64,000 nucleotides of DNA from Halichondria panicea (GCF_963675165.1 NC_087390.1:351001-415000); one strand, 5' to 3'. Counted from the stretch's first letter, positions 27,546 to 43,600 are shown. Translations and numbers: made by a program. Notes: generated by a model from the sequence alone, not told the origin.

Positions 27546-28682
27546 TTATCAGGGCCTAATAAAGGCCAGGTCCCAAATGAACAGTTTGTGTTGTACAAAA
27601 CAACCCTTCAACAAAGGCCACCTCTGTATAAAGGCCAATTAAAACATTGTTCCCCAAAGGTGTCCATTATAGAGCTAGGGCTTCCACTGTCAGTATTAAG
27701 TTTCAAATGTCACATTGTCATTAGCAAGGCATCACTAACAAACACATATTTTTCTAATTGTACTGTAATAAATATTTAATTGGAGGTCAATGGAGGATAG
27801 AGATACTTGAGCAAATTGTTGCTATGGCATCACTGATTGATCGCAGCCCACCTGCCCATTCATGCATGCACATTGTCATTAGCAACGCACATATTTTATA
27901 ATTTTACTGTAGTAAAGTTAATTGAAGGTCAATGGAGGATAGTGGGAATGTTTCTATTGCACTAAGCGGCTCATACCAGAGATAATGGAGTCACTGACTG
28001 ATTGCAGCCCATCATGCCATTCATGCACATCTAGCTAGTCATGCATGACTATTTCGTAAAAGGAGATCGGGTCTTAAGTTACTTGCATTTTAAGAATTGC
28101 TCAGTAGAATGTCAAATGCCATGGACTAGGTCCTGATAAGTTATTCCGAGGCTTTTTCTTCCCTATTCTTTAATTCTTGAAAAGGTGACTATTATTCTCA
28201 TGATTATTTGCAAAAAATCGACATAATTATAGACATTCTTAAGACGTGGACATAAACAATAAACACAGCATACAACTGACACGAGACATCTGTGTTATCT
28301 TGCTGACTTGGGATATTCGCCATTTTGGCCATGAGGACATCGTTATGCAAAACTTAATGACATGATCTTTACCAAAAATTGACATCGAGGCCTTAGATAT
28401 CTATTATGCTAAATTATTATTCTTCGCATAATTAATTATCAGGGCCTAATAAAGGCCAGGTCCCAAAATGAACAGTTTGTGTACAAAACAACCCTTCAAC
28501 AAAGGCCACCTCTGTATAAAGGCCAATTAAAACATTGTTCCCCAAAGGTGTCCGTTATAGAGCTAGGGCTTCCACTGTCAGTATTAAGTTACTTGTATTT
28601 TAATGACAAATTACTGACTGTGACCAATACAAGGTATTAAGCCAATAAACAGCTTAATTTTTTCTTTTTCTTAAAAATAATA

Positions 28683-29340
28683 TTGTTGAAAGAAGTTTCC
28701 ATGGAACGGAATTTTTTGCAACTGTATCTCCACAGAACGCATCCATACAAAGAGAGGCAGTGTGAGACTATTAACTTCGTTTTCACTATCATCATATCAC
28801 ACCCCGTTTATAACCCACACGCTATAATTATTACTCTTTTGTTTGTATTATGTATTATACGTAGTTCATAGACTAGGTTACAGATCTAGATTAATATTAG
28901 CTCTATATAGTTTCTGTGTACCTTTGCACTATTATTGAAGCCTATTATTTGCCCTACCTTTGCCCTATTATTAAACTTGTTTTAGTGAGTTTATAAAAAA
29001 AAACTACCACTGTAGCCGGGGCTGTTGACTATCACAATGAAAGACTACAGGCCGAGGGCTGTGATCTAATGAAAGACTACAGGAGGGCTGTGATCTAATG
29101 AAAGACTACAGGAGGGCTGTGATCTAATGAAAGACTACAGGAGGGCTGTGATCTAATGAAAGACTACAGGAGACCTGTTGACTATCACAATGAAAGACTA
29201 CAGGAAAGTGAGATACGGCCACCCACCTACAGCTCCGGAGCCCCGGTTTATAACCCACACGCCACACTGCAACAAGTCAAAAACGTAGGAGGAAGGGGAT
29301 CTTTTAGCCTCGATCTCAGGCCACACTAACAACAATTATA
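28683..29340. repeat. Minisatellite (29-bp unit) and flanking sequence, unit 1
   Basis: aatgaaagactacagg units begin near 29036 and occur six times up to about 29215, mostly with agggctgtgatct spacing of 29 bp. A 25-bp word (ccccg(g)tttataacccacacg) flanks the array on both sides (near 28802 and 29243). The unit length is not a multiple of three and the array has stops, so it is not a coding repeat. Confidence 0.75.
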
Positions 29341-29680
29341 ATAGATGCATGCATGTAAAACAAGTCAGTGAGTTTATAATTATATAGATAAGCTATAACT
29401 TTAATGTAAAATTCATTATATATAGCTTATTATATAATATTCCCTCTACTATATTTAATAATACTTTTGGAGCGAAAGCATAACATGGCGAGAGGCATTA
29501 GCAGCACAATGCAGCTTGCGACACTAGCTCGTTATTCATAGCTGCTATAATTATAGGTATATATAGGCAGGAGTTTATCCATTGTTCAGGCAAGTATAGT
29601 GGATTAATCAAACACAGGTATGACACAGTACAAACAATCGTGTATAAATATAGACACACATACACACATTATAGTGCCAG

Positions 29681-31465
29681 CTAGCTTCTCCATTGCAATA
29701 AAACTATGTCTTCCCCTAGTTTGTCCATAGACGTTGGTCTCCTCCCAATAGAGTGCTGAGTATCATTGAATATCTTGATTCGTTCTTGCTTGCTTTGTTC
29801 GCTAACTTGATACTTTCTTCGTCCATTTCCGATACTCATAAGCATCACAGCGTCAGGTTCATCATTATGGATACAGTGCTGATTCTCCAGGTACGCAAAA
29901 GCAGACATCCCGCGCTGAAACTTGTGGCCTTTAGAGACTCCATTCTGATGTTCCGATTCCAAATTATTGAATGGGATTTCGTTGCATATGCATGCTTCCA
30001 TTTCTTTTGGCATTACTAACAGAGTTCGGACTTTTTCTTTGTGCCATGAGAAGACGTTGAGAAGTTCAACACTTTCTGAATCGAACACGCCCACAACACC
30101 TCCTGATGTTCCCACGAATAACTTCACACCTTTAGCGACCATTGTGACTACCTGGCAAGATGGGTCATCTCCTGTGTGTGTGTGTGTGTGTGGGGAGGGT
30201 GTGTGTGTGTGTAACCGTATAGGAGGGGGTGCACTATATTGTACAAATGTCTACTATTACACATGGATTCATTAAAATTACCGTATAGCGGGAAATTTTC
30301 GTGGGGCAAAATATTCGTGGTTTTCATGGTTGGAGGTCTGACCACGAATATTTTACCCACGAATGAAGCGACCTTGCCTACCTTTACCTGCAGTGCAAGC
30401 AGCTACCACGAACATATTACCCACGAAATGTCTCAATATTGCTGAACCACGAATATTTTGTCCCCTGAAAATTACCTGCTATACGGTATATACAACTACG
30501 CACGTGTGTGTGTGTATCTGGCACTACACATGCATGCAGGCAGGCAGAGCAGGAGCAACTTCATTCATTACGGTACACTTATATACATACATTATGTAAG
30601 GACATAGAACACTTACGATTTCTGAGAGCATCTGCACAGTTAAGTCTACACCTCTGCTTCCTCGTCAGAGCATCAAATCCAACAAGCAATGATCGATTTC
30701 GGTACGACACCCACGTATGACTGCACTCCAAGCCCGTAGTACGACTAGTAAAAGATGTGTGAACAATATACGAGCAAAGCTTGAGCCTCAAGTCTCCAGG
30801 CGACGCTTCAAGTTCTATCTGCGTCCATTTTTTATTGACTCTCTCCAAGACTAGGACTCAATTATGATCCATTGTTCCCCAGACCTCCACTTTGCCGGGA
30901 TCTCGATGCGGCACTTTCACGAGATGAAAACACGGCGAAAACTCTGGCAGAGTTATTCTTTCTCGAACTTTAAGACCACCCTGTATAACACGATCGTAAA
31001 ATACCCAAATTTCTCCGTTGTGACTGGCAACAAGAACGCAAGATGCTTCTTCAACGTGGATGATATTGAGTATAAAAGATGCAGATTTGCCTCCGTGAAC
31101 AACCATCTTAGCCGCAAACCGAACCTTGAGTGTTGGAGCGTGGAAGATCTTGATTGTGCCGTTTGCAGTGCCCAACCACATGAGGTTACGCACGGGACAA
31201 ATGGCGGTCACTTCCTCGCTACTGCAATAGCCAGAGAAGGTCTGCAAGTGCATGTGGAATCCTTGATAATTTGTATAGTGTATGATCAAAGTAATAAACT
31301 CTAAATGTGTGTAAAAAATGTCTGTATTAAATTATACACGCACACAAGCTTTGTTTGTGTATATACACAAAATTGTGAAAACCTTTATTTTAAACTTAAA
31401 CTCACGCATTGTCCGATGTGCCCATCGTTGTACGTGAACACCTGGAGCACCCCCTTCCGATCACC
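29681..31465 (-). pseudogene. Truncated 3' fragment of the Roco kinase gene, duplication unit 1
   Basis: Exons 31406-31465 (cut by the duplication breakpoint), 30617-31241 and 29681-30171 correspond to the last three exons of the Roco gene at 51063-53020. They encode only the C-terminal WD40-like region (MWLGTANGTIKIFHAP, VLVASHNGEIWVFYD). A CGA codon in the intact copy is TGA here (minus strand, 30858-30860), which ends the frame mid-exon. With no kinase and an early stop, this is a pseudogene. It lies downstream of the LIN9 pseudogene in the same orientation. Confidence 0.88.
30281..30486. mobile_element. TA-flanked MITE in the Roco pseudogene intron
   Basis: ccgtatagcgggaaattttcgtgggg inverted to ...attacctgctatacgg with TA on both sides. 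The unit 2 copy, 51665-51873, lies in the last intron of the intact gene. Confidence 0.7.
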
Positions 31466-31471
31466 AGCAAT
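31466..31471. other. Duplication junction filler
   Basis: agcaat lies between the last base matching the Roco exon (31465, equal to 52835) and the first base matching LIN9 exon 11 (31472, equal to 9643). A few untemplated bases and almost no homology suggest end joining or template switching. Confidence 0.7.
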
Positions 31472-31800
31472 ACTTGCCTATGGCTAGTAAGCAATTCTAT
31501 AATACAGAGAACTAGGAATGGTAGGCCAACCCCGGGAAGGTCCCCCCCCCCCCCCCACACACACACTCACTCTTATCTCTGTGTCTGGGATTGGATGATT
31601 TCCGAGGCCTGGCCTATCAAAAGTGACCCAGTAGCGATGTTTATCGATGTCCACAGCATCAACAGTGCCAGTGTAGAAGCCTCTCTCATGCTCTCTAGCT
31701 GAGGCTAGTCGAGCAGTTACCTTGGTACCTACTACCAACAGGGCGGGCAGCTCGTCAGGGAGGTCCTTATACTGGGACATGTTGTCTGAGATGATCTGCA

Positions 31801-33469
<1,669 letters not shown>

Positions 33470-33844
33470 TTAATATGTATAGTAAACCCAGTGGTGACCA
33501 CTATAGAGCAAACACTGGTCATAATGTGCAACTTCCATACACCTATTGTGTTCTCAGCCTCACCATTCCTTGGTGCACTTGTCTCTGTAGCTGTCTTATT
33601 TTCTTTCTCCTAAACTCCAAGAGAGTTCTCTCCTCTGCAAAGAATGTCGGAGAGCAGCGTCGTGGTTTGCGGAGAGCAGCGTCGTGGTTTGCCCATGAGG
33701 CGACGAAGCTGATGCCACTGTACACGAGTCAGGGAGCGAGTCTGTGTGTGTGGATAGTGTTCATTGAATAATTATAAACTTTATACGTATATACATCATC
33801 ATCATGTGCAGGGATCTGCCCACGAACTTTCAAGTGGGGCTATG

Positions 33845-34697
33845 TTATAGTTATAACACGGGCACAAGGGATGTATGGAATATATTGCACTGAAGCACGA
33901 GGGCGCCAGCCCCGAGGGCTGAGTGCAATATATGCCATGCAGCCCGAGTGCACGTGTTATAACTAGTTTATATCCCGAGGGCATAGCAACATAACACTGT
34001 CCTAGTAACACAATATAAACAGCACAAAAAAAGACAGAGACAACTCTAGACACAGCTCCATCTCTTCTCTCTTCTAGACGCCAGTATCTGCAGCGTATAA
34101 GATTGGCATGACCGACGAATGGCTTGATACAAAATTGTTGGAGTTTTAACTGAAATCTGCAAAACAGCCCCACCCCACTTCTGGTGCTGCAAAACAGCCC
34201 CGCCCCACTTACTGCTGCAAAGAAACAGCCCCACCCCACTACTCAGTGAATACTAGCTGCTGGTCTACGCTCGGCCTCATAACCAAGCCAAGAAAGCTCG
34301 CTTCTACACTGCTGCAAAACAGCTCATGCCCCCAGCAAAAAGAGCCACTTCTAGTGCTACGGTGAAGCAGAATTGACATGCATCACGATGTCGAGGACTA
34401 GGTCGATCTAGGAACACAGAATCTTCCACAAAATAAATCTTGGACAATTTTAAAACCTGCACGGTTGCAAGAAGAAACTCCAGCAGTGCTGAATATTCAT
34501 TCCTGCATGGCTGGACATACTTTGATACTTGTTATTTCTCATGCGTATTAATTTAATTTTAATTTAATTGTCTGTCTAATTGCCAGAGGGGCGTTTTGCG
34601 GTCAGTGCAATATGACTTTGCGGTCAGTGCAATATGACTTTCAGCAGTGCAATATGCTTCATATTGCACTTGGCAACAACGTAGCAACGGGATATAA
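33845..34697. mobile_element. Inverted copy of the ~850-bp element, inserted in LIN9 pseudogene intron 8
   Basis: Reverse complement of about 26690-27545. Unit 1 has gtggggctatatttaattac; unit 2 splits this after ggggctat and resumes at aatttaattac. The insertion (or loss from unit 1) therefore dates after the duplication. Confidence 0.65.
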
Positions 34698-37512
34698 ATT
34701 TAATTACACAAACAAGAAATTATGACCGTTCCAAAATTACGATTTAAGCGATTAAAATTGAAAGAGCTCCTTGAAATTGGACTCTAGTTTAATACAGAGC
34801 CTACTTTAGTATCTCTAACTTGTAACCTTTAGTATACTAAAATGCAGGGGATCTAAAGTACTGTACACATGTACTATAAATAAAAGGGACAAATTCTTGA
34901 ATAATCAACTTTGTTTTGGCACTAATATTTAAGGGCCCAGCCAAGCAGGTACGGTATACAGTTGTACTTAAACACGATTTGGTCTCTATTGAGCTGAACA
35001 TACCTTGAGATCTGGAAACATTTCTTGAAGGCATCTACAGAAATCATTTTCTCCAACCAGCAATGGCCTACAGAGATACTATGGATGAATCAAATCACAC
35101 GTGTTTGTATATGGTTTAGACGCTATTTTTAGCTTCATTGTTTTGTGCTATAGAACACAGCTTAAACTAACTGGTACCAACACGATTTCACATCAAACCA
35201 ACTTTACTTACTGATCGATATCAGAGTAGAACCATTCGTAATAGCACCACTTGTGAGCTTTGGGTAACTTCAACAGGTTCCTGAAACGACTGCTCACAGA
35301 AAGCTGTACGGAACAAGACAGGTGCAGTAATGAGCTCATTGTTAGTATTGCCAGTCAAACAGACCACAAAGCTTTTGCAACCGTTAAGCTAGTGACCAGA
35401 GAAGCACTATAAAGGTAGAGTCCACCATGCAGGCATTCAAACCAGCGCACACACAAAGCCATTGCAGTATTACTAGAGTCTAGTACAGTATAGTAATAAC
35501 ATGTACATTACTTACTAGGGTGGCTTGATCAGAACGAAGAAGCTTGGACAGTGACTGTAAGAAAATCGTAAGTAAATTTATACATTTTTTTTCCAGTAAA
35601 AATCATCAACAAACTTGCACTAATAATTATAGACTAACATAGTATGCAACACATACAATCTCGTAATAGACATACCCTCTTTGAAGGAGAGGCAGTGAGA
35701 GATCTATTCAGAGGCTTGACATCAATCTCCTGTGTAGGGTTCAAAGTACATGTGCTAAGGTGAAAAATAGAGATGAATTCCACAGCAAATCAATGAATAT
35801 GACATCAGATAATCAAAATTTTCGTAATGTATACACGCACCAACCAAACCCTCCCCACACATACCATGTACATGATGCATAAGTTACAGTTCACATAAGT
35901 CAAATATTCTCTCACCATGAGTCCATTCTCGGCCCCCTCTCCTCCACTGCTGTCTGACACACTGTTCTGGAGGCCAGACGAGTCATTCGAGAAGTCAAGC
36001 TTTCGGCTGCTCAGTGCAGAGTGCTGCGTATGTGTGTGTGTGTGTGATGTGTGAGGTGTGTGTGTGTGTGAGGTGTGTGTGTGTGTGGGTGTACATATTA
36101 TGTATAGCATTTATTATGCTATGAAATTAAAAAAATGAGTGAGCTATTTTAACACAATATGGTGGGGGTTACATCACAGTAAGTACATGTAATACTGGGA
36201 CACTATAAATACATACAGTGAATGAACAATGTATAGACATCCCTGTACACAATGCACAAGAGCTGTATTACAGTGGACTACACTCAAGGACATTATGAAA
36301 TTAGTTACATTCAAGCTCTTCTTTGGTGAGCTGCTGTGAGTGATGTGTTTGGGAGTTTTCTTTCGTGGGGAAGTCCTCAAACCTTTCTCCATCGCCCGTC
36401 TACGCCTGGCACTCTCTGTGGCGATTAGAAATTATACATAATATATAGTGTCCCGATTAAACGGTGTTAATAGGTTAATACAGGCACTGTTGGTATAAAC
36501 TTTAATAGCTGTGTTTCATTGTCTACCCAACATTTCAAATTTCTGCTTTGGAAAATACGGTATAAAGTTAAGAACTTCTTATGGACACTTTTTTTATTTA
36601 CACCTCTGTACATAATAACACGTATTTGGCAGGCTCGAAGGAAATTGATTACAACACGGTCAACAAATAACAGCGCTTAGAAGGCTTGCACCCATATTAA
36701 AGACAACATGGCTAAATGATATCATTTAACAAATTAACATTATACATACACAAAATGCACAATAAGAAAACGACTGCCTCGGGAAAAATCAGAGGGAGTA
36801 TCGAAATTCTAGAAATCACACGTCAACAGTGTACATGTATATACATATGTACACGGAAAAAGCAACAAACCTTTCAGGTCTATTAGAACGTCTGCAGCCG
36901 GCAGAGGGAGGTCTTCAGAACCTACGAGAGGGCACTACAATAATAAGCAGTGGTTCTGTCATGTGTCTACGTATGTGTATAATAAGACGATAATTACGAT
37001 AATTATTATTTTAATTTTAAAAAGTACGTATTATTTTTTTACTATTACAGGGCATGAAACACTTGAAATTAGTTTCGAACACACACCGGGAACTAGTAGA
37101 CTAGCAGCTACTATAACCGCCCACCCCTCCCTCTCAACACCAGCGGTAAGGTCATTAGGTGGGGAAATAAACACAAACTACGTATGCTCAAAAACCACAC
37201 ACCACATGTTTAGTGGTTGGCCCAGACATTAATAGCTACATGCCCTAGATTGTAAAGCTACATTCATTGAGCCTAAAAGAAGTCTTAGTACTATTTAAGA
37301 TGTCGTAATGGTATCAAACTTCATAGCTTGAGGCACTGTATACATACACTCCCTTGTTACATGTAGAGAGCTTAGAAACAAGCCTTTTGAGAGCAAGAAC
37401 AAACGGTAACACATACACAGAGAGTTTATGAGCTGTACAAGCTCAGAAGCAACGTACCTGACTCACAATGATTCTTACTCGCTTGTTTGGGACTCAAATT
37501 GGTCTTCGCCAT

Positions 37513-37618
37513 TTTTCATATTTCAGTCGTTATACCTACCGCGCATGCGCACTGGGCGCCCCACATGGCATAACGAGCAACGCCCACCCAGAGCTCCACG
37601 TGGACCTAGCTAGCAGCA
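37513..37618. promoter_or_regulatory. Divergent LIN9-pseudogene/WDR12 promoter, copy 2
   Basis: The same 106-bp spacing as copy 1, with GCGCATGCGC conserved at 37541-37550 and the AAAAATGGCG context kept. It should still drive WDR12 copy 2, and may drive the broken LIN9 in the other direction. Confidence 0.6.
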
Positions 37619-40600
37619 ATGGATGAAAGTGAAGTGAACCATATTCAAGCTTCTTTCTTTACAAAGGACTCCAGGTACAATTTATATATACTCTATAATA
37701 GTTAGACAATGTGTAGGAGATGTCTCTTAAAAGCCAAAGAAACTGTACCCAAATTAGGCTAAATTGCCCTAATCTTTAACTATTTGTATGTACTTGCTGA
37801 TGATTTTTTCTGCCTGCTCAGATATTTTGTTCAAGACACTTCTTTTTCTCTGCCTGTGAATGTGACTCCTACAGAACTATCGTCCCTCATTTGTCAGCTA
37901 CTAGAGAGTGAGTTTACTATAAATTAGCTGTCCACTATTAAATAATAAAGTATCGAACCAAAATTTAATTACTAGACCGATCTCTTTTGAGCCATATTAG
38001 CATAAGAAATTAAGTTGTGTATGTATGGTTGTATAATTACTCGTGTGTGTATTTAAACACTGCAGGCAATGAGGCGGATATATCCAACAAGCTATCATCA
38101 ACACAGTTTGATTTCCTCATAAATGGAGAGTTGATTCGAGACAGCCTCGATTCCCACGTCACCTCCCGTGATCTCCCTACCGAGAATGTGATAGCTATCG
38201 AGTATGTAGAGCGTTCAGCCCCCCCCTCTCTCACGGAGGAGCTGAGTCATCAGGACTGGGTCAGCTGTGCCCACTGCAGCAGACGATTGTGAGCACGTTG
38301 AATATTCGTATTAGCTGTATTTTGTACCAGGTATCTAATTAATAGCTGTAGCTGTAGGATTTTGTATTAGCTGTATTTTGTACCAAGTATACAGTATCGC
38401 CCATTTTGCATGTAGCTATTCTAGCTTATGCATGTCAGAAAGATTGAACATAGATATATAATATCTGAATGGCTATAGTATTTTTCTAGTGGAAGCATGA
38501 ACTTATTTAGTTCTTAGTCTGCTAGAAATGTTTATAAAGCTCATGTAGGAATTTTAGCATTAGCATAATAATTATTCAAGAACTCGGAATTATACTTCTT
38601 TAATTTTTCAGCATCCTGAGTGGATGCTATGACAACAGCGTGAGTGTATGGAGCCACAGTGGTAGGTCCCCCCCCCCCCCCACTATATTGTCGTGTACCT
38701 CAGTGCTGCTGCATCCGTACATGTGCAGGTAAACTGGTGAGTATGAGCAAGGAACACAGTGGACCAGTCAAGGATGTCAAGTGGGTCACTCCAAATGGTG
38801 AGAGCAATTGGTACAACATTGTCAGCAATTTCTTAACTACAATATTTCCCCTTTTCCCATTAAAAAAACTGTATGACATTGTTTATAATTATATTATATC
38901 TCAGATTATATATCTCAGATTATATATCTCAGTAATAATCTGCTAGGAAATTTTTAATTTTATTGCCCATTTAATGCGTATTAATGCTATGTAATTAAAC
39001 TGTTTGTCTCAACTCTCCTAGTCTCCACTGAAGAGGAACTGTTATTTCTAAGTGCTTCTCAAGACCAAAATATCCACCTCTGGCAACTGTCTACTACTGG
39101 CTCCACCCTGTCCCTCTGCTATGAGTACAAAGGTCATGCTCGTTCTGTCGAGGCTATTGCAGTCAGTCCTGATGCTACTAAGGTGAATAGTGCAACTCGT
39201 TATAATTATTATGCAATTAAAAACTAATTATACTATCTGATTTAATCTTCTTTCCTAGCTACTGTAGAAATATAGCTAAAAGTACAAATAATTATGCTTC
39301 TCCTTGTCTAGTTTTTCACCAATCAATTTACTGTGAATTGTATTTGCATCTCCTCTTGTATAGTTCTGCAGTGTTTCGTGGGACACGTTCCTCAAGATAT
39401 GGTCCGCAGGTGAGTTAATCTATAAATAAAGATTTAGTGTATATGTACATAATTATAATGAGTACCGTATAGCAGGTGATTTTCGTGGGATAAAAAATTC
39501 GTTATTTTCGTGGGCAAGCTGACCTCCACGAAATTTTAACATAGGCGTGGCTTACCGTAACGTATGAATGCAGTGCAGGCAACGAGACTAAACGAAATGT
39601 TTGTTCATGAAAACCACCGTTTTCCAGATAAGCGAATTTTGTACCCCACGAAAATGACGCGCTATACGGTACATACAATGTAACTCTATGACAATAATTA
39701 TGTGAATGTACTGGCCAAACGAAAACTCAAACTGTTATATTTCCCGCTTCCTTTGCAGTACCAGACGACAGTCTTCCTGATGAGACTCTTGATAACGAAG
39801 ACTCTTCTTCTAAGCGGGCCAAGACCACCACCCTCAATCGTACCCCCGTCCGTACCCCTATTGTGACGTTTCAGGGACACAGTGGGCCTGTGAGCAGTGT
39901 GGAGTGGGTGGGTGAGGGGGAGTTAGTGACGGCCGGATGGGATCATTGCCTCAGGACGTGGGATGTACACAGTGGGGAGAACAAGACCACACTGGTGAGG
40001 GACTTGATCAGCACCGTATAACGCGAAATTTTCGAGGCACTTATATTTCGTGGAATGGCCTCTAAAAACGTTTCGTTGCACAATGTTCGCGGAATGACTG
40101 CTTACCGGAAGCCACGCCTTTATATTTTTGCACATTATAGCTAATTAAAGAACAATTTTCGTGTAGGATTTCGAAATTTTCGCTATGGTATCTCTGCCAT
40201 AATCATCATTATTTTCTAGAATTGGCTCTGTAACTTTAGTTCTGGTGGTCCAGTTCATTTTGTGATTTTCTGAAAGCTCAGAAGGAACTCTTCAAATGGT
40301 AATCTCAAATTTGGAACAAGCCATAAATTTTTCCTTTCGGAAAAAGACCATGAGTCATGGTACGGCCAAATTGGCAAATACTTTTATCTCAACTTTTATG
40401 ACATCATTTGAAAGGCATTTTTCTAAGCTTTCAGAAAATCATAAAAATTTTGACTTTGGATCCACAGAATTCAAGTTATGGCAGCTGAAAATAAACGGAG
40501 GGGGTGGGGGTGTAGTTGAACATCTTTCAACAGCCATAACTTGAGTACAGTTGATCCAATGTCAAAAATTTTATGATTTTCTGAAAGCTTAGAAAAATAC

Positions 40601-43600
40601 CTTTCAAATGATGTGTTTCAATCCAACATTTCGTCCGAGTCCTAATTTGTCATTTTTTGGCCTCGGACCATGGGCTATAATCCATGGTACGGCTTAATTG
40701 GCAAATACTTTATCTCTCGAATATAAACTTTGATTACACCATTTGAAAAATATTTTTCTAAGCTTTCAGAAAATCCTAAAGTTTTTGACTTGGATCCACA
40801 GAATTCAAGTTATGGCAGCTGAAAGAGATTGATTAAACGGAGGGGGTGTAGTTGAACATCTTTCAACAGCCATAACTTGAGTACAGTTGATCCAATGTCA
40901 ACATTTTTATGATTTTCTGAAAGCTTAGAAAAATACCTTTCAAATGATGTGTTTCAATCCAAAATTTCACCTGGGCCCTAAATTGTCATTTTTCGGCCTT
41001 GGACCATGGGCTATATATAATCCATGGTACTGCCAAATTGGCAAATACTTTTATCTCTCAAATATGAACTTTGATGACACCATTTGAAAGGTATTTTTCT
41101 AAGCTTTCAAAAAATCATTGACTTTGGATCCACAGAATTCAAGTTATGGCAGCTGAAAGAGATTGATTAATAAGAACACTATTAAATAGCTATAAGTGAT
41201 TTAGTTGGTGTGTGTGCATGGCTTTACACGTAGCTTAGAAAAATACCTTTCAAATGATGTGTAGGATAGCAAGTCCGAATCAAAATAGACTTTTGATTTT
41301 AAGATACTATCTTAACGAGCTCATTGTAAGTTTTCTGAACATCATAAAATTAACAGTATTGAACCAACGGCACTAAAGTTATGGCCATTCAAATTAACGA
41401 TTTTGTGTGCATATTATATCTATTCAGACTGGGTCTAAGGTGTTTCATGACATATCATGGAGCTCTCTAAACGGACTGGTGGCCTCTGCCAACTCAGACA
41501 AGCTAGTCAGGATATGGGACCTCAGGGAGAAAGGTATGTACTGCATGCATGGTGGGGTTGTTGGTGTGATCACATGATGTGTTTGAGTGTACTGGCGATC
41601 GCTATTGATTGTTTACCTCACCATAATGTAATTCGCTACAACCTTGCTACTAAGTTGTTACATAACCGTTACTAAATGATTATGTCATAATAAAAAATTA
41701 ATAAATGGATTATTCACATACACTGTAGGGACGTCGATGATCCAGTCCACCCTCTCCTCTCATCAGGGCTGGGTGGTGTGCGTTAATTGGAGTCCAATAG
41801 ACGAGCACCAACTGCTCTCCGGGTCGTATGACTCCACCCTCAAACTATGGGATATACGAAGCTCCAAATTACCTCTGTACACTATCTCAGCTCATGAAGG
41901 CAAAGTGCTGTGCTCTGATTGGAGTCTGCCTCAGGTATTCTATATACCGGAGGGGGTTGATGTACCGTATAGCGCGAAATTTTCGTGTAGGATTGCTACC
42001 CATAAAATCCACGAAATACAACAACAAAGGAGCGTGCTATCAACTTGTCAATATTGATCGATGTTGATATTGGATTGTGTGGTAGATTGGAGAGTGTCAT
42101 GAATGTGATTATCTTGTTATTGGTTACCGTAAGCGTTCTAATTATAGAACCAGCCTCGGTTAGGACGCCCATGTACTACCAATCAATTTTTTGTACATTG
42201 TTTCTAGAAAAATAATTATTTTTTACTGGTTCTATAATTAGAACGATTGCGGTAGTGTGTGTGTGTGCACGACCATTGACCCACGCCCATCTTCTAAGCA
42301 GAGTCTTCATTGGAAGACCTGTATGTATATAATATGTACGTGTACAATATGCATTATTGTAGTTATAGCTACTTTATTGCATGTATAAACGGGTACGAAT
42401 TTTAGCAATTTGTTATTAACCCTTTCCCGGCTTTAATTAAAACAAAATAATACAGAATAAATACATGTTTTTCTTTAAAAATCCATATCTTATGAACCAT
42501 ACATTGAAATCACTCGTAACTATTTCCTACAGGTAGCCCAGACCCCGGGGGTACCATGACATCATCATCGTTACCTAGCAACTGACCACCCCCAACTAAT
42601 TAGCGATTGTTTACAAACATTCACAATTATGTACACAAACAATATTATACGAAGGCACAAAGTGACTATAGATACTAAGTAAGTGTTCTCAATGTTCTCA
42701 TGGTGACATAGTTCGATCAGGATCTGCTGAAACTTCTCTGCGAGGTCGTATCAGCAGACGCCCTTTTCCCGGGAAACGTTCTTCACCTACACACACGTTT
42801 ACAAGTTCAATGGTGGCTCATGATATCCACTGCTGTACTAACTAGCCTAAGCAAACCTATACTGAAGCTATCCTGAAGCTATCAGAATACAGTATGTACA
42901 AATGCTACTCTAGACTTACTAGATCCAGAAACTTCCTTCAGGCTCCTCAGGCTCTTTATTTTTTAGCTTGAGGTAGCTTCCTATCTAGCTATGATCCCAG
43001 TCACTGTCCTCTCACTCTACAAGGCCATAAGCATCGATATTCTCACTGTCTAGCAGCTCTAGAACCCCACTGAGGTTGTACTACGAAGATCTTGAAGTCA
43101 TCATCAAACGGTCACTTTTCTTTCGACAGTACTGCACAAAGCGTACCTCCAAGCAAGATGTTGAAAATACCATGTGAAAGAGCAGCTCAATGCGCATGTG
43201 CTGGTACCTACAGCGTGTGCATAGCTCCAACACAGCCCGCACAGCAAATTTTTGAAAAATCTCGGTCCGCTGGACGACATATGTCGTCCAAAGCCGGGAA
43301 AGGGTTAATGTTAAATTAAGTACGCTCTAATAGCATTTAAAAAAATTATGAATCTCATCCAAAAAATTTTTTTTCTTTTTTTCATGTACTTTTGTATGAT
43401 GTACTTTTGAGAGTATGTTAAGCAAGCTAGCCCTTTTTTTATCTATATCTGACTCCAAACTTTCCATACTTGTACATCTTTTGACAAATATTTTGTACTG
43501 CTACAAATCCACCAAAATTAGTACCCTAAAAACAGTCAAAATTACTACCTGTCTATACTGTATAGCGGGTAAGTTTCGTGGGGTAAAAAATTCGTTCAAC

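Larger units (their letters stand above)
23200..28620. repeat. Repeat-rich tract without genes, unit 1
   Basis: Blocks of several hundred bases recur in tandem. The gcatgcatgactattg..gtaaaggagatcgggtcttaag block appears near 23480, 24690, 25610 and 28040. The rcattgtcattagcaacgcacatatttt block appears near 24250, 25450 and 27870. These are interleaved with hairpins and MITEs. Unit 2 has a shorter version (about 48120-49900). I found no supported exon; the ORFs here run through repeat DNA. Confidence 0.7.

Noticed and set aside
27145-27642. 165-codon ORF as a gene
   Set aside because: It lies in the mobile 850-bp element and its matching ORF at 33802-34239 is simply the inverted copy; there is no recognisable domain and no splice context.
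29036-29215. 29-bp regular repeats as a CRISPR array
   Set aside because: Units are back to back with no unique spacers, in an intron-bearing eukaryotic sequence; this is a minisatellite.
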